Shown: in pieces, positions 1-5,783 of the stretch
Numbering within the stretch: position 1 is the first letter of the stretch
Layout: each line of letters opens with the position of its first letter
NCBI GenBank assembly: GCA_007117175.1
Contig: SKGZ01000010.1
Span: forward strand, 1 to 5,783
Length of the DNA: 5,783 nt
From: Bacteriovoracales bacterium
GTDB taxonomy: Bacteria; Bdellovibrionota; Bacteriovoracia; Bacteriovoracales; Bacteriovoracaceae
Direction of reading: 5' to 3'
The notes under the pieces: model-generated
Database searches by the model: none
Told to the model about the DNA's origin: nothing
Seen by the model: the letters and a program-made list of their open reading frames with translations, nothing else
Made by a program: the position numbers and the translations under genes

Positions 1-254
1 GACTTTTTCGCAATTGCTTTTTCGAACAAGTTCTTCAATTAGAGCAAAGTGGAGCCCAAAAAGAAGAACTAGTTGAGCTTTTAGGCAAAGGTAGGGCCAT
101 GAAAGGAATGCATCAAGGAGACATTGAAAATGGAGAACTAGAAATTGGGCAAATTATCTCTTATATTAAAGAAATTCAGTCAGCCTCAATGATCATAGAA
201 CAAGTGGAACGTCAGTATCATCAGGCCAAATTGGCAATTTGCTCGGCCAAATAA
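1..254 (+). CDS. Nitronate monooxygenase / FabK-like flavin oxidoreductase, C-terminal part (5' end outside window)
   Basis: The third forward frame is open from the window edge to a TAA at 252-254, giving the last 83 residues of a protein. Around residues 28-50 of the fragment it reads GKGRAMKGMHQGDIENGELE followed by IGQ. I recognise this as the C-terminal signature of the 2-nitropropane dioxygenase/nitronate monooxygenase family, which also contains the enoyl-ACP reductase FabK. These are FMN-dependent TIM-barrel enzymes of the cytoplasm. The FMN site and catalytic histidine would lie upstream of the window, so the substrate (alkyl nitronate or enoyl-ACP) cannot be decided here. The tail after the usual family end (QYHQAKLAICSAK) is a few residues long and lies partly in DNA shared with cca on the other strand: the two genes converge and overlap by 34 bp. 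No terminator hairpin with a T-run is visible after the stop. Family assignment is fairly sure, exact function is not. Confidence 0.8.
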   Translation, partial: LFRNCFFEQVLQLEQSGAQKEELVELLGKGRAMKGMHQGDIENGELEIGQIISYIKEIQSASMIIEQVERQYHQAKLAICSAK

Positions 255-1435
255 ACCACTCGCTGCTTGGTCACCTGCTTAGCAATTTCTTCTCCGACCC
301 AATTAGATTGAATTTCAGATCTAAAAAATTTTAAACTCTGTGTGATTTTTTGCAAATAGCTGGCCTGAGAATACTGCCTGCGATCAAGCTTTCCCCATTG
401 ATCAGCATTGGCGCAAATCAAAAAGAATTTCATCCATTCAGGGCGTCGATGATAATTTAAATTTTGTAAAAGTTGATCAAGGGCCTTGGCCTGCAAAGTA
501 TGAGAGCGATGAATGTTTAAATGCTGTTGAGTAAAGCGAAGACTAAATTCTTTGACCTCTTTGGCCACTTTATAGTGATCACAAAAACTCTCAGTCGGCT
601 CAACTCCTAAAAACTCATGGTGATGATGTGATGGCCAACGATCGGGGTCAGTGAGGGCCTTGCCATAATCATGACAAAGACAAGCAATAAAAGACTTTTC
701 ATCTCCGCCCAATTCCTTACATGCATCAATCACTAGTAGAGTATGGACATAAGCATCCCCCTCGGGATGATATTTCACTGGCTGGGGCACTCCTTTCAAT
801 CGAGCTAAAGCAGGAAAAAGCTGGGCCAGAGCTCCTACTTCATCTAAAAACTGAAAGAAAAGACTAGGCCTTGAACTGCGCAGATAAGTTTTCAGCAGTT
901 CTGCGTAAATTCGCTCCACACTTAATTGCGCCAAAAGATTTTTCTGTACCATTTTAATAATTAAATCTTTAGTCTCTGGGGCAAGTTCAAATCCCAATTG
1001 GGCCACAAAACGAGCGGCACGAATGATCCGAAGTGGATCCTCCACAAAATGCTCAGACACATGTCTTAAAATCTTATTTTGACAGTCTTTTTGACCGCCG
1101 TAAGGATCAAACAACTCAGCTGATTCTTCATCCAAGGCCATGGCATTAACAGTAAAATCCCTACGCATCAAATCTTGCTCAAGAGTAATCTCTTCGGAGA
1201 ATTCAAACTCAAAGCCAGTATGACCAGCTGCTATTTTCTTTTCTTGACGAGCAAGAGCGTATTCTTCTTTAGTTTCAGGGTGAAGAAAAACCGGAAAAGC
1301 AGCCCCTACTTTCTCAAATCCCAAAGCTAACATTTTCTCAACAGTACTACCTACGACAACATAGTCACGATCTTCATGAGTGTTCTGCGCTAGTACTTTT
1401 GAGCGAACCGCTCCTCCTACTAAGTAGGTCTTCAT
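221..1435 (-). CDS. cca: CCA-adding tRNA nucleotidyltransferase with HD phosphohydrolase domain
   Basis: This enzyme adds or repairs the 3' CCA end of tRNAs using CTP and ATP. The 404 residues align with E. coli Cca (about 412) from the first residue, MKTYLVGGAV versus MKIYLVGGAV, so the ATG at 1433-1435 is the right start. The class II nucleotidyltransferase head shows GGAVRS (7-12), the metal-binding DRD (22-24), RRDFTVNAMA (91-100), EDPLR (132-136) and ERIYAE (174-179). The C-terminal half carries an intact HD domain: H231, HD at 255-256 and a run of four histidines at 270-273. In E. coli this domain gives phosphatase and 2',3'-cyclic phosphodiesterase activity. The usual GGxVRD motif ends in Ser here (S12), and the 'LLG' that normally follows is changed. 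The ATG directly follows the TAA of htpX with no spacer and no clear Shine-Dalgarno sequence, which suggests translation coupled to htpX. The 3' end overlaps the convergent flavoprotein gene. Confidence 0.96.
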   Translation of the reverse strand: MKTYLVGGAVRSKVLAQNTHEDRDYVVVGSTVEKMLALGFEKVGAAFPVFLHPETKEEYALARQEKKIAAGHTGFEFEFSEEITLEQDLMRRDFTVNAMALDEESAELFDPYGGQKDCQNKILRHVSEHFVEDPLRIIRAARFVAQLGFELAPETKDLIIKMVQKNLLAQLSVERIYAELLKTYLRSSRPSLFFQFLDEVGALAQLFPALARLKGVPQPVKYHPEGDAYVHTLLVIDACKELGGDEKSFIACLCHDYGKALTDPDRWPSHHHHEFLGVEPTESFCDHYKVAKEVKEFSLRFTQQHLNIHRSHTLQAKALDQLLQNLNYHRRPEWMKFFLICANADQWGKLDRRQYSQASYLQKITQSLKFFRSEIQSNWVGEEIAKQVTKQRVVYLAEQIANLA

Positions 1436-2335
1436 TTAAGCTATAGGCTTATTCATAAGAGCGCTAATCCTTACATCAAGAGGTGGATGTGTTGATACTA
1501 ACGCCGTCAAACCACTTCCCTTGCTGGAAATTTTCAAAGTACTCACTGCGGAGCTATCGGCACTCATTTGCTCATAACGAGACTGCAATTTTTGTAAGGC
1601 CGCAATCATTTTTTTCTTACCAGCGTAACGAGCTCCACCTTCATCAGCGCGAAACTCCCTGCGTCTTGAAAAATAAGAAACCACAATCATTCCCAAAAAA
1701 CCAAAGATCACCTGAAAAACCATCACCGTGATAAAGTAGACAAAAGGATTGTGCCCTGCTTGGCGGTTATTATCCCCTCTCATCATGTTCTGCACAGCAA
1801 AAGCTGCCACTCGAGCAAGAAACATCACAAAAGCATTCACCACCCCTTGAATTAAAGTCATTGTGACCATATCACCATTGGCAATATGGGCCACCTCGTG
1901 GGCCAAAACTCCATCCACCTCATCTTCAGTCATTGAATGCAAAAGACCAGTGGAAACGGCCACCAGAGAATTACTACGAGAAGGACCTGTGGCAAAGGCG
2001 TTAATTTCCGGGCTTTGGTAAATTCCCACCTCTGGCATCTTAGAAAGCCCAGCAGATTTAGCATATTGATGAACCTTTGAGATGAGATTGCGATACTGCA
2101 TATTCTGAGGTTCAATGATTTGCACCCCCATCATCATTTTGGCCATCATCTTACTCATGGCCAAACTGATAAAGGCGCCTCCCATCCCCCAGACCAAACA
2201 AAAGGCCATTAGAGCACTATAATCAATTCCTTGAGCACTCAAATAGGGTTTGATCCCTAAAAGATTGAGCACCAATGAAAGGGCAATCATGATTAAAAAG
2301 TTGGTAAGGATGAGTAATCCAAAACGCTTAAACAT
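1436..2335 (-). CDS. htpX: Membrane-bound zinc metalloprotease HtpX (M48 family)
   Basis: HtpX is an inner-membrane protease with its active site facing the cytoplasm. In E. coli it helps FtsH remove misfolded or damaged membrane proteins. The 299 residues match E. coli HtpX (293) along the whole length. The zinc site is complete: HEVAH at 146-150 (H146, E147 catalytic, H150) and the third ligand E227 in SRRREFRAD. The strongly conserved stretch IANGDMVTMTLIQGVVN follows HEVAH, and STHPPLDVRI lies near the C-terminus. Hydrophobic segments at about 5-28, 40-62, 157-180 and 196-222 fit the four-helix topology. The loop after the second helix is unusually methionine-rich (SKMMAKMMMG, 61-70). The start is supported by a good AAGGAG 7 bp upstream. 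It is the first gene of a minus-strand unit with cca directly downstream, and it is divergent from the suf operon across a 133-bp control region. Confidence 0.97.
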   Translation of the reverse strand: MFKRFGLLILTNFLIMIALSLVLNLLGIKPYLSAQGIDYSALMAFCLVWGMGGAFISLAMSKMMAKMMMGVQIIEPQNMQYRNLISKVHQYAKSAGLSKMPEVGIYQSPEINAFATGPSRSNSLVAVSTGLLHSMTEDEVDGVLAHEVAHIANGDMVTMTLIQGVVNAFVMFLARVAAFAVQNMMRGDNNRQAGHNPFVYFITVMVFQVIFGFLGMIVVSYFSRRREFRADEGGARYAGKKKMIAALQKLQSRYEQMSADSSAVSTLKISSKGSGLTALVSTHPPLDVRISALMNKPIA

Positions 2336-2342
2336 AAGAACA

Positions 2343-2348
2343 CTCCTT
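2343..2348 (-). promoter_or_regulatory. Shine-Dalgarno site of htpX
   Basis: The minus strand reads AAGGAG, 7 nt before the ATG of htpX, preceded by a run of A. This supports the chosen htpX start and contrasts with cca, which has no comparable site. Confidence 0.8.
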
Positions 2349-2351
2349 TTT

Positions 2352-2366
2352 TTATCTCTAAGATAA
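2352..2366. promoter_or_regulatory. Small palindrome TTATCT-N3-AGATAA before the htpX ribosome binding site
   Basis: TTATCT at 2352-2357 and AGATAA at 2361-2366 are perfect reverse complements separated by 3 bp. The site lies just upstream of the htpX Shine-Dalgarno sequence and touches the proposed -10 region. It could be a protein-binding site or a weak AT-rich hairpin in the htpX leader. In such AT-rich sequence, chance is also possible, so this is only a candidate. Confidence 0.3.
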
Positions 2367-2393
2367 TGTATAAATTAGCAGGGTCAATGGCAA
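2365..2393 (-). promoter_or_regulatory. Candidate sigma70-type promoter for htpX-cca
   Basis: Reading the minus strand, TTGCCA (2388-2393, 5 of 6 consensus) is followed after 17 bp by TACATT (2365-2370, 4 of 6). An overlapping alternative is TTGACC (2382-2387), 16 bp, TATCTT (2360-2365). I cannot choose between them. A heat-shock-type promoter would be expected for E. coli htpX control, but I did not identify one. Confidence 0.35.
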
Positions 2394-2402
2394 TGCTAGA
2401 CA

Positions 2403-2429
2403 AAAATCAGTCAAATGTTGACGGATTTT
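2403..2429. promoter_or_regulatory. Inverted-repeat operator candidate overlapping the suf promoter
   Basis: The arms AAAATCAGTCAA (2403-2414) and TTGACGGATTTT (2418-2429) pair at 11 of 12 positions around the 3-bp centre ATG. The only mismatch is 2409/2423. The right arm contains the -35 box TTGACG of the promoter in front of the Rrf2-type regulator gene, so a bound dimer would block RNA polymerase. Rrf2-family proteins usually bind such palindromes as dimers and often repress their own operon, so autoregulation is the natural reading. The half-site (GTCAA facing TTGAC) is not the E. coli IscR type 1 pattern as I know it, where GACT faces AGTC. A further lone GTCAA lies at 2383-2387. Part of the symmetry comes from TTGAC being -35 consensus, but the outer AAAATC/GATTTT arms are independent of that. 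Confidence 0.6.
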
Positions 2430-2446
2430 GTTCTGCGCAGTATAAA
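2418..2446 (+). promoter_or_regulatory. Strong sigma70-like promoter of the suf operon
   Basis: TTGACG (-35, 2418-2423; 5 of 6 consensus) and TATAAA (-10, 2441-2446; 5 of 6) are separated by exactly 17 bp. Transcription would start near 2453, leaving a leader of only about 16 nt before the ATG at 2469, with a weak GGA (2459-2461) as the ribosome binding site. The near-consensus elements suggest high basal strength, which fits control by a repressor at the overlapping palindrome. Confidence 0.75.
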
Positions 2447-2468
2447 TAAGGCAAACTTGGACTGATTT

Positions 2469-2936
2469 ATGATTAAAATAAACCGACGTTTAGAATATGC
2501 ACTGATGATCCTAGATTTTTACCATCAAAATCAGCAGATCAGCCGAGCCACAGTGCGTCAAATCAGCGGTCAATTACACCTTCCCTACGACTCGGTAGCA
2601 AGGGTTATGCAAAAACTGACTAAACTTAAGATTTTTCAATCTGATCAAGGTGTTCAAGGAGGCTATTACCTGATTCGACCTCTCAGTGAAATCAACTTAG
2701 TTGAGCTCAGTGAACAACTCGAAAATAAACCTTTTGGACCTGATTGCCATCAAGGTCCTTGTGAGCACTATCAACACTGCAATATTAAAACCCCTATCAC
2801 CCAATTAAGATCCCAAGTGAAACAATACTTTTCCCAATTGAGTGTGGCCCAAGTTTTAATGAATCAAACTCAAGAAGAACAAAATCATCAACCGGAATTA
2901 AAAACAGATTTAGAAACAGAGGAACAGAGCTTATGA
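2469..2936 (+). CDS. Rrf2-family transcriptional regulator with three cysteines, likely Fe-S-sensing regulator of the suf operon
   Basis: This 155-residue protein has the Rrf2 layout. A winged helix-turn-helix lies at about 1-70, with recognition-helix region [13 protein letters not shown] (38-50) and wing [11 protein letters not shown] (61-71). Next come a linking helix (about 74-84), a cysteine loop with C93, C98 and C104 (CX4CX5C), and a dimerisation helix at about 108-130. In IscR, NsrR and SUF-type regulators these cysteines hold an Fe-S cluster whose loss or modification switches DNA binding. The last 25 residues or so are Gln/Glu-rich and probably disordered. Compared with E. coli IscR the first cysteine gap is one shorter (CX4C rather than CX5C), the position equivalent to His107 is lysine, and the recognition-helix Glu43 equivalent appears to be Ala. 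A direct IscR orthologue is therefore unlikely; a SUF-operon regulator or, less likely, an NsrR-like NO sensor fits better. It is the first gene of the operon and its stop overlaps the sufB start (ATGA). Confidence 0.88.
   Translation: MIKINRRLEYALMILDFYHQNQQISRATVRQISGQLHLPYDSVARVMQKLTKLKIFQSDQGVQGGYYLIRPLSEINLVELSEQLENKPFGPDCHQGPCEHYQHCNIKTPITQLRSQVKQYFSQLSVAQVLMNQTQEEQNHQPELKTDLETEEQSL
2918..2923 (+). promoter_or_regulatory. Shine-Dalgarno site of sufB
   Basis: AGAGGA lies inside the end of the regulator gene, 9 nt before the sufB ATG at 2933-2935. With the ATGA stop/start overlap it allows both independent initiation and coupling to the upstream gene, so sufB can be made in excess of the regulator. 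Confidence 0.65.
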
Positions 2937-4369
2937 GCAAAGTACTAGATGAAAGATTAGAAAGTGAATATAAATATGGCTTTTATACTGATATTGAAAC
3001 GGAAGAGTTTCCAAAGGGTCTCAATGAAGACATTGTTCGTCTTATTTCTCAAAAAAAGAATGAACCTCAATGGCTCTTAGATTATCGTCTCAAGGCCTAT
3101 CGCCATTGGTGCACATTAAGCGCTCCTGACTGGCAATACTGCAGAGTTCCTGAATTAGATCTGCAAGATCTTTATTATTATGCCAAACCCAAGCAAAAGA
3201 AAAAGTATGACAGTTTAGATGATGTGGATCCAGAACTACTTGAGACCTTTGAAAAGCTAGGAATCCCGCTGGCAGAGCAAAAAAGAATTACCGGTGTCGC
3301 GGTGGATGCTGTCTTTGATTCTGTTTCCTTGGGTACCACCCACCAAGAGGAATTAGAAAAGGTCGGGGTCATTTTTTGCTCTATCTCTGAAGCGGTGGAA
3401 AAGTATCCGGAATTGGTGAAACAATACTTTGGCTCGGTAGTGCCCTATACTGATAATTACTTTGCCGCTCTTAATGCAGCTGTCTTTAGTGATGGCTCAT
3501 TTGCCTATATCCCACCAGGAGTGAAGTGCCCCTTAGACTTATCCACTTACTTTCGAATCAACGCGATGAATACCGGTCAGTTTGAAAGAACCTTAGTGCT
3601 TGCTGATAAGAATAGCAGTGTGAACTACCTTGAAGGTTGCACCGCTCCTCAAAGAGATGAAAACCAGCTGCATGCTGCGGTGGTTGAGTTAGTGGCCTTA
3701 GATGATGCCGAAATTCGCTACTCAACAGTGCAAAACTGGTATGCCGGAGATAAAGAAGGTCAAGGTGGGATCTATAACTTTGTGACTAAAAGAGGAATGT
3801 GCAAAGGAAGGAACTCTCAAATTTCTTGGACGCAAGTGGAAGCTGGTTCGGCCATTACTTGGAAGTATCCAAGTTGTGTGCTTCTCGGTGACAATTCCAC
3901 TGGTAGTTTCTACTCAGTGGCCTTAACAAATAATAAAATGCAAGCAGACACTGGTACCAAAATGATTCATATTGGTAAAAACACTCGCTCCACCATTATT
4001 TCCAAGGGGATCTCTGCCCATGAATCAGAAAATGTTTATCGCGGGCTGGTGAAAATTATGCCCTCGGCTACCGGCGCTAAAAATTATAGTGAATGTGACT
4101 CTATGTTAGTGGGGGATCGAGCCGGGGCCATCACTTTTCCTTATATCGATGTGAAGAACCCTACAGCCAGTGTGGAACATGAAGCTTCCACCTCTAAGAT
4201 CAGTGCTGATCAAATTTTCTATTTGCAATCAAGAGGACTTGATCGTGATCAAGCAGTCTCACTGATTGTGAATGGTTTTTGTAAAGATGTTTTTAAAACT
4301 CTTCCTCTGGAATTTTCAGTGGAAGCAGTCAAGTTAATAGAAATGAAATTAGAAAACTCTGTTGGATAA
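2933..4369 (+). CDS. sufB: Fe-S cluster assembly scaffold protein SufB
   Basis: SufB is the scaffold subunit of the cytosolic SufBC2D complex, which receives sulfide from SufS and assembles Fe-S clusters under iron limitation or oxidative stress. The 478 residues cover the family's normal length (E. coli 495). Landmarks include the N-terminal [12 protein letters not shown] region, [20 protein letters not shown] (191-210), EGCTAP with C236, [20 protein letters not shown] (342-361), YSECDSM with C388, and SVEHEAST with E415, H416 and E417. By alignment from memory, C388 and E417 correspond to E. coli C405 and E434, reported as needed for cluster assembly, and C236 lies in the region of C254, implicated in sulfur transfer. 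All are present, so the protein should be functional. The C-terminal helices that contact SufC ([18 protein letters not shown] onward) are intact. The start is the ATG overlapping the regulator's stop. sufC follows after 13 bp. Confidence 0.98.
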   Translation: MSKVLDERLESEYKYGFYTDIETEEFPKGLNEDIVRLISQKKNEPQWLLDYRLKAYRHWCTLSAPDWQYCRVPELDLQDLYYYAKPKQKKKYDSLDDVDPELLETFEKLGIPLAEQKRITGVAVDAVFDSVSLGTTHQEELEKVGVIFCSISEAVEKYPELVKQYFGSVVPYTDNYFAALNAAVFSDGSFAYIPPGVKCPLDLSTYFRINAMNTGQFERTLVLADKNSSVNYLEGCTAPQRDENQLHAAVVELVALDDAEIRYSTVQNWYAGDKEGQGGIYNFVTKRGMCKGRNSQISWTQVEAGSAITWKYPSCVLLGDNSTGSFYSVALTNNKMQADTGTKMIHIGKNTRSTIISKGISAHESENVYRGLVKIMPSATGAKNYSECDSMLVGDRAGAITFPYIDVKNPTASVEHEASTSKISADQIFYLQSRGLDRDQAVSLIVNGFCKDVFKTLPLEFSVEAVKLIEMKLENSVG

Positions 4370-4370
4370 G

Positions 4371-4376
4371 AAAGGA
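4371..4376 (+). promoter_or_regulatory. Shine-Dalgarno site that sets the sufC start
   Basis: AAAGGA stands 6 nt before the ATG at 4383-4385 and just after the sufB stop (4367-4369). It supports that ATG over the in-frame TTG at 4362, which lies within sufB and has no suitable ribosome binding site. Confidence 0.75.
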
Positions 4377-4382
4377 AAAACT

Positions 4383-5135
4383 ATGTTAGCAATTGAAAAT
4401 TTAAGCACAACGGTTGATCAAAACACAATTCTCAACTCTTTAAACCTAAAAATTAAAAAAGGTGAAGTCCACGCTATTATGGGGCCAAATGGCTCCGGCA
4501 AGAGTACTCTTTCTAAGGTGATCACCGGTCACCCCGCTTACGAAATCACTGGAGGCAAGATTCTTTATCACACCAACCAAGGTGAAATCGATCTCAGTGA
4601 ACTAGAAGCTGACGAGAGAGCTAAAAACGGCATCTTTTTAAGTTTTCAATACCCTGTGGAAATACCAGGAATCTCCAATTATAGTTTTCTCAAAGAATGC
4701 TATTTTAATTTATGCCAATCCCAAGGGATTAAAGCTCCCAGCGAAGAAGATTTTAAAGACTTAATTTTAAGTAAAATGAAAATTTTGCAAATGAGCGAAA
4801 AAATTCTAGAAAGAAATGTCAATGAAGGTTTTTCAGGAGGAGAGAAGAAGAAGAATGAAATTCTGCAATTATTACTTCTCAATCCTAAGCTGGCGATTCT
4901 AGATGAGACTGACTCTGGGCTGGACATTGATGCCCTTAAGATTGTCGCAGATGGAATTAATCAATTTCGCAACAAACATAATAGTGTGCTTTTGATTACC
5001 CACTACCAAAGGTTACTGAACTATGTAAAACCTAATTTCATTCACGTTTTACAGTCTGGAAAAATTGTCAAGTCAGGAGGCTTTGAACTGGCGCAAGAAC
5101 TGGAGTCTAAAGGCTACGACTGGATTGAAAACTAG
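4383..5135 (+). CDS. sufC: Fe-S assembly ATPase SufC (ABC-type)
   Basis: SufC is the soluble ABC-type ATPase of the SufBCD complex. ATP binding makes two SufC subunits dimerise and reshapes the SufB-SufD scaffold. From the ATG at 4383 it has 250 residues, like E. coli SufC (248), and its first residues MLAIENLSTTVD align with MLSIKDLHVSVE. A longer reading from TTG at 4362 would add seven residues (MDKKGKT) with no family support. Motifs: Walker A GPNGSGKST (34-42), Q-loop Q89 in SFQYPVEIPG, ABC signature SGGEKKK (151-157), Walker B LAILDE (170-175) with catalytic E175, D-loop SGLD (178-181) and switch H207 in LITHYQR. The family-specific KSGGFELAQELESKGYDW closes the protein. No transmembrane segment is seen. 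It lies 13 bp after sufB and 11 bp before sufD in one transcription unit. Confidence 0.98.
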   Translation: MLAIENLSTTVDQNTILNSLNLKIKKGEVHAIMGPNGSGKSTLSKVITGHPAYEITGGKILYHTNQGEIDLSELEADERAKNGIFLSFQYPVEIPGISNYSFLKECYFNLCQSQGIKAPSEEDFKDLILSKMKILQMSEKILERNVNEGFSGGEKKKNEILQLLLLNPKLAILDETDSGLDIDALKIVADGINQFRNKHNSVLLITHYQRLLNYVKPNFIHVLQSGKIVKSGGFELAQELESKGYDWIEN

Positions 5136-5146
5136 AAGGATCATTT

Positions 5147-5783
5147 ATGAACTATAATATTAAAGCTATTCAAGAGAGTGCTCAAAACCAATTTGCAGCA
5201 TTGGGTTTGCCTTCTCATCAAGACGAGCGCTGGAAGTACACCCGCTTCAATGACCGACTTCAATCATTAAAACAAAATCAAAATGCAGAGATTAAGAGCA
5301 ATCACTCTTTTGAGCAAATCAAAGATTTCAATGATCAACACTCTTTTTGGCCCAAAGTTCTTAAACACTACCAAGATGACGCTTTGTTGTTTCGCCAACT
5401 GATGCAAATTGAAAACTTTGAATACACTTATATTCCATCTGGCGAAAAAAAAGAAATTCATCTTAGCTATCAAAATACAGGACAAGAAAGTAATTGTTTT
5501 GTCATCATTGAAGTAGCAGCTCAAGCCAAGCTAGAGCTCATCGAAGAGCAAATCGCTTCGGGGCAGCACTTAAATCGCAATCTTTTATTAATCCTGGGAA
5601 AAGAAAGCTCGACTCAACATATTCAATACTTTCAATCTGCTAGCGATTCCAGTGAGCTCTTTTATGATTTTTGCCAGATCGGTCAAAATGCTCACTATCA
5701 CAAACAAAGTTTCCAATTAGGTGCCGGTCTAACCCGCCATAATAGCTTTGTTGAACTTGCTCAAGAGCATGCTCAGTGTCAAA
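5147..5783 (+). CDS. sufD: Fe-S cluster assembly protein SufD, N-terminal half (3' end outside window)
   Basis: An open frame starts at the ATG at 5147-5149 and runs off the window without a stop, giving 212 residues, about half of a typical SufD (roughly 420-450). SufD is the SufB paralogue that completes the SufBC2D scaffold and is needed for iron delivery to the cluster. The N-terminus has the SufD hallmark GLPSHQDERWKYTRF (20-34), matching the family's 'GLPTxxxExWKYT'. The beta-helix core begins around residue 115, and LGAGLTRHNS (191-200) matches the conserved 'GG.L.RN' segment shared with SufB. Sequence before the core is Gln/Asn/His-rich and less conserved, as is common in SufD. A GAAGGA Shine-Dalgarno site (5135-5140, starting on the last base of the sufC stop) sits 6 nt before the ATG. 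Its functional histidine near the C-terminus lies outside the window. A sufS-type cysteine desulfurase often follows, which cannot be seen here. Confidence 0.93.
   Translation, partial: MNYNIKAIQESAQNQFAALGLPSHQDERWKYTRFNDRLQSLKQNQNAEIKSNHSFEQIKDFNDQHSFWPKVLKHYQDDALLFRQLMQIENFEYTYIPSGEKKEIHLSYQNTGQESNCFVIIEVAAQAKLELIEEQIASGQHLNRNLLLILGKESSTQHIQYFQSASDSSELFYDFCQIGQNAHYHKQSFQLGAGLTRHNSFVELAQEHAQCQ

Noticed and set aside
231..250. Possible bidirectional terminator (TTGGC ... GCCAA) at the convergent junction
   Set aside because: The stem is only five pairs with a 10-nt loop and no T-run on either side, so I do not call it a terminator.
1483..1731. 82-codon open frame on the plus strand inside htpX
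   Set aside because: It is fully antisense to the well-supported htpX, its composition is unlike a folded protein, and it shows no recognisable family.
1930..2115. 61-codon minus-strand frame inside htpX
   Set aside because: It is an out-of-frame shadow of htpX codons with no motif of its own.
3178..3372. 64-codon minus-strand frame inside sufB
   Set aside because: It is antisense to conserved SufB coding sequence, rich in Ser/Phe as expected from reverse reading, and has no ribosome binding context.
4362..4382. Longer sufC reading starting at TTG 4362, overlapping the end of sufB
   Set aside because: It adds seven residues without family support and has no suitable ribosome binding site. 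The ATG at 4383 has AAAGGA 6 nt upstream and aligns with the SufC N-terminus.
4700..4927. 75-codon minus-strand frame inside sufC
   Set aside because: It is antisense to the SufC signature and Walker B region, and a mirror of lysine-rich codons explains its Phe/Ser runs.
5267..5524. 85-codon minus-strand frame inside sufD
   Set aside because: The plus strand here encodes SufD with clear hallmarks; the reverse frame has no recognisable feature.
1..5783. Search for a novel defence, mobile or CRISPR-like system
   Set aside because: Every long open frame belongs to a known housekeeping family. There are no repeat arrays, transposase remnants, tRNA-linked attachment sites or orphan toxin/antitoxin-like genes.

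Overview
The window reads as an ordinary, gene-dense stretch of a moderately AT-rich Gram-negative (proteobacterial-type) chromosome. There is no sign of mobile DNA, CRISPR, tRNA or rRNA. The E. coli-like CCA-adding enzyme with HD domain, the E. coli-type HtpX, and the Rrf2 regulator opening with '[13 protein letters not shown]' fit a proteobacterium in the broad sense. My tentative guess is a Bdellovibrio/Bacteriovorax-type lineage or a low-GC gammaproteobacterium, but I could not run a placement.

Layout: (1) Positions 1-254, plus strand, hold the 3' end of a nitronate monooxygenase/FabK-type flavoprotein gene. (2) Positions 221-2335, minus strand, hold a two-gene unit, htpX then cca. The htpX stop codon directly abuts the cca start codon, and the 3' end of cca overlaps the convergent flavoprotein gene by 34 bp. 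(3) Positions 2336-2468 are the only real intergenic region, a divergent control region. (4) Positions 2469-5783, plus strand, hold a SUF iron-sulfur assembly operon: an Rrf2-family regulator with three cysteines, then sufB, sufC and sufD, the last cut by the window end.

The suf operon is tightly packed: a 4-bp ATGA overlap between regulator and sufB, 13 bp between sufB and sufC, and 11 bp between sufC and sufD. SufB, SufC and SufD form the scaffold complex that builds Fe-S clusters. The regulator probably senses cluster or iron status through CX4CX5C and controls its own operon.

The most interesting non-coding signal is a near-perfect 27-bp inverted repeat with 12-bp arms at 2403-2429. Its right arm contains the -35 box of a strong sigma70-like promoter (TTGACG, 17 bp, TATAAA), so it is a good candidate for the regulator's own operator. 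I see no undescribed multi-gene system here. The points worth a second look are this operator, the cysteine spacing of the regulator, a D-to-S change in the CCA enzyme's GGxVRD motif, the coupled and overlapping gene junctions, and a small palindrome in front of htpX.
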